Shown here: in pieces, positions 63,432 to 64,000 of the stretch | Numbering within the stretch: position 1 is the stretch's first letter | How the letters are laid out: every line of letters begins with the position of its first letter | DNA from: Neoarius graeffei | Taxonomy: Eukaryota > Chordata > Actinopteri > Siluriformes > Ariidae | Direction of reading: 5' to 3' | Assembly: GCF_027579695.1 (NCBI RefSeq) | Contig: NC_083596.1 | Span: 15,711,759-15,775,758 of the forward strand | Length of the DNA: 64,000 bases | The notes under the pieces: generated by a model | What the model saw: the letters and a program-made list of their open reading frames with translations, nothing else | What the model was told of the DNA's origin: nothing | Database searches by the model: none | Position numbers and translations under genes: made by a program

Positions 63432-63977
63432 ATGTCTGAAAGCGATAGCGATTTTGAAGTAGGAACTCTCCACATTGAATATCAAGAGGTGAAACCATAT
63501 ATGTATGAACCTACACAGTAAAAATCATAGTGTCAATTTTACTCTTTAAGAATTGAATTTAACTCTCTGTCAGATAACATTTGGTCCCACTCAAAATCAA
63601 TGTAAAATTTACTCTATAGCCACTGTAAGATTTTTAGAGTTAATTTTACTCTATTTTGTGTCAAAATTAACAATGATCATCACCTTGCAGAGTAGATTTT
63701 GTCGTTGTGTGCAAGTGGGAATTAACTCTCACTTTTGACACTACCATTTAGACGATTTTACTCTGCATAGTGTTATAACTACTCTATCCAGAGGAAAATA
63801 GGTTTACACTGCAATATTGACACTCCATTTTGTACTGTGTATGGCCGTAGCGAAGCAATCGGTGAATGTGGCTCACTGGTTTGACCGTGCGGCCTCGGAA
63901 TCGGACAGCGACTCGGCCGACTCTGATCACGGTGACCCTGGACCTCAACAAGACTCGCGCCCAAATGATTTATCCTG
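63432..63977 (+). CDS. P2X7-C-terminal-like 5' exon, split by MITE W
   Basis: The ATG at 63432 opens an acidic start (MSESDSDFEVGTLHIEYQEV) continuing KPYMYEP to 63513. MITE W then intervenes (63514-63839). Removing W and one copy of its flanking TA restores the same frame, which runs from 63842 through an acidic stretch (RAASESDSDSADSDHG) to RPNDLSW and a possible GTAGTT donor at 63978. The layout of a YEP motif, acidic Ser/Asp spacer and a final DLSW before what would be a cysteine-rich zinc-binding domain resembles the P2X7-like gene family expanded in fish. That assignment is from memory of the family and is tentative. The rest of the gene would lie beyond the window. As it stands the allele would be interrupted unless W is spliced or excised. 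Confidence 0.4.
63514..63839. mobile_element. MITE W (TA target site), 326 bp
   Basis: Begins CACAGTAAAA and ends TGTACTGTG, giving short inverted termini, with TA directly outside each end. The interior is AT-rich with repeated TTTTACTCT-like motifs and has no coding potential. The TA duplication suggests a Tc1/mariner-type mobiliser. Confidence 0.6.
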
Positions 63978-64000
63978 GTAGTTATGATAAATTCCTACAG

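Noticed and set aside
60250..64000. Search for DHRS11 exon 1 (TGASxGIG motif) on minus
   Set aside because: No matching exon was found between 45786 and 64000 by eye, so it was not annotated.

Overview
This window is teleost nuclear DNA, most likely from a catfish or another ostariophysan; the species is inferred. Grounds are vertebrate exon/intron structure, several families of fish-type Tc1/mariner transposons, many tRNA-derived SINEs of the DANA/Mermaid kind ending in GATGA-type repeats, L2 and other LINE fragments, and small hAT, Harbinger, Kolobok-like and ISL2EU-like elements. There is no operon structure, CRISPR array or rRNA gene.

One conserved host gene can be assembled with confidence. 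It is the minus-strand DHRS11 gene (dehydrogenase/reductase SDR family member 11). Six coding exons are at 45785-45576, 37266-37172, 27770-27641, 25040-24948, 22298-22233 and 22138-22097. They join in frame with GT/AG borders, encode 211 residues plus a stop, and lack only the first exon with the Rossmann glycine motif. That exon is expected beyond position 64000. The introns are almost entirely mobile DNA. A second, weaker gene candidate is a plus-strand 5' exon at 63432-63977, resembling the P2X7-C-terminal-like gene family, interrupted by a 326-bp TA-flanked MITE.

Layout: 0-9 kb has SINEs, two short ISL2EU-like elements (pieces of THAP and YqaJ-type genes) and LINE fragments. 9.4-10.6 kb has broken SINEs and TA/CA repeats. 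11-21 kb has Tc1 copies A1, A2 and B1, the last with mariner H inside it. 22-46 kb is DHRS11 with nested transposons. 46-50 kb is a roughly 3.5-kb element with 1-kb inverted arms and Crypton-like coding remnants. 50.5-52.7 kb is a GACCTT-rich repeat hosting an L2 and a SINE. 53-57 kb has two MITE copies broken by other elements. 57.6-62 kb is a TIR element hit by two later elements, plus a sibling copy. 63.4-64 kb is the P2X7-like exon.

The main result is layered insertion. In at least a dozen places one element sits inside another, often with the target-site duplication still readable (TA, TTAA, AT, TAA, 6-bp or 8-bp) and sometimes with an uninterrupted sibling copy in the same window. Three otherwise different repeat families (called D, E and Q here) each carry a 100-150-bp hairpin at one side. 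D and Q also carry short coding remnants resembling Crypton tyrosine-recombinase proteins. These are the best candidates for an undescribed element type. All recognisable Tc1/mariner transposase genes are broken.
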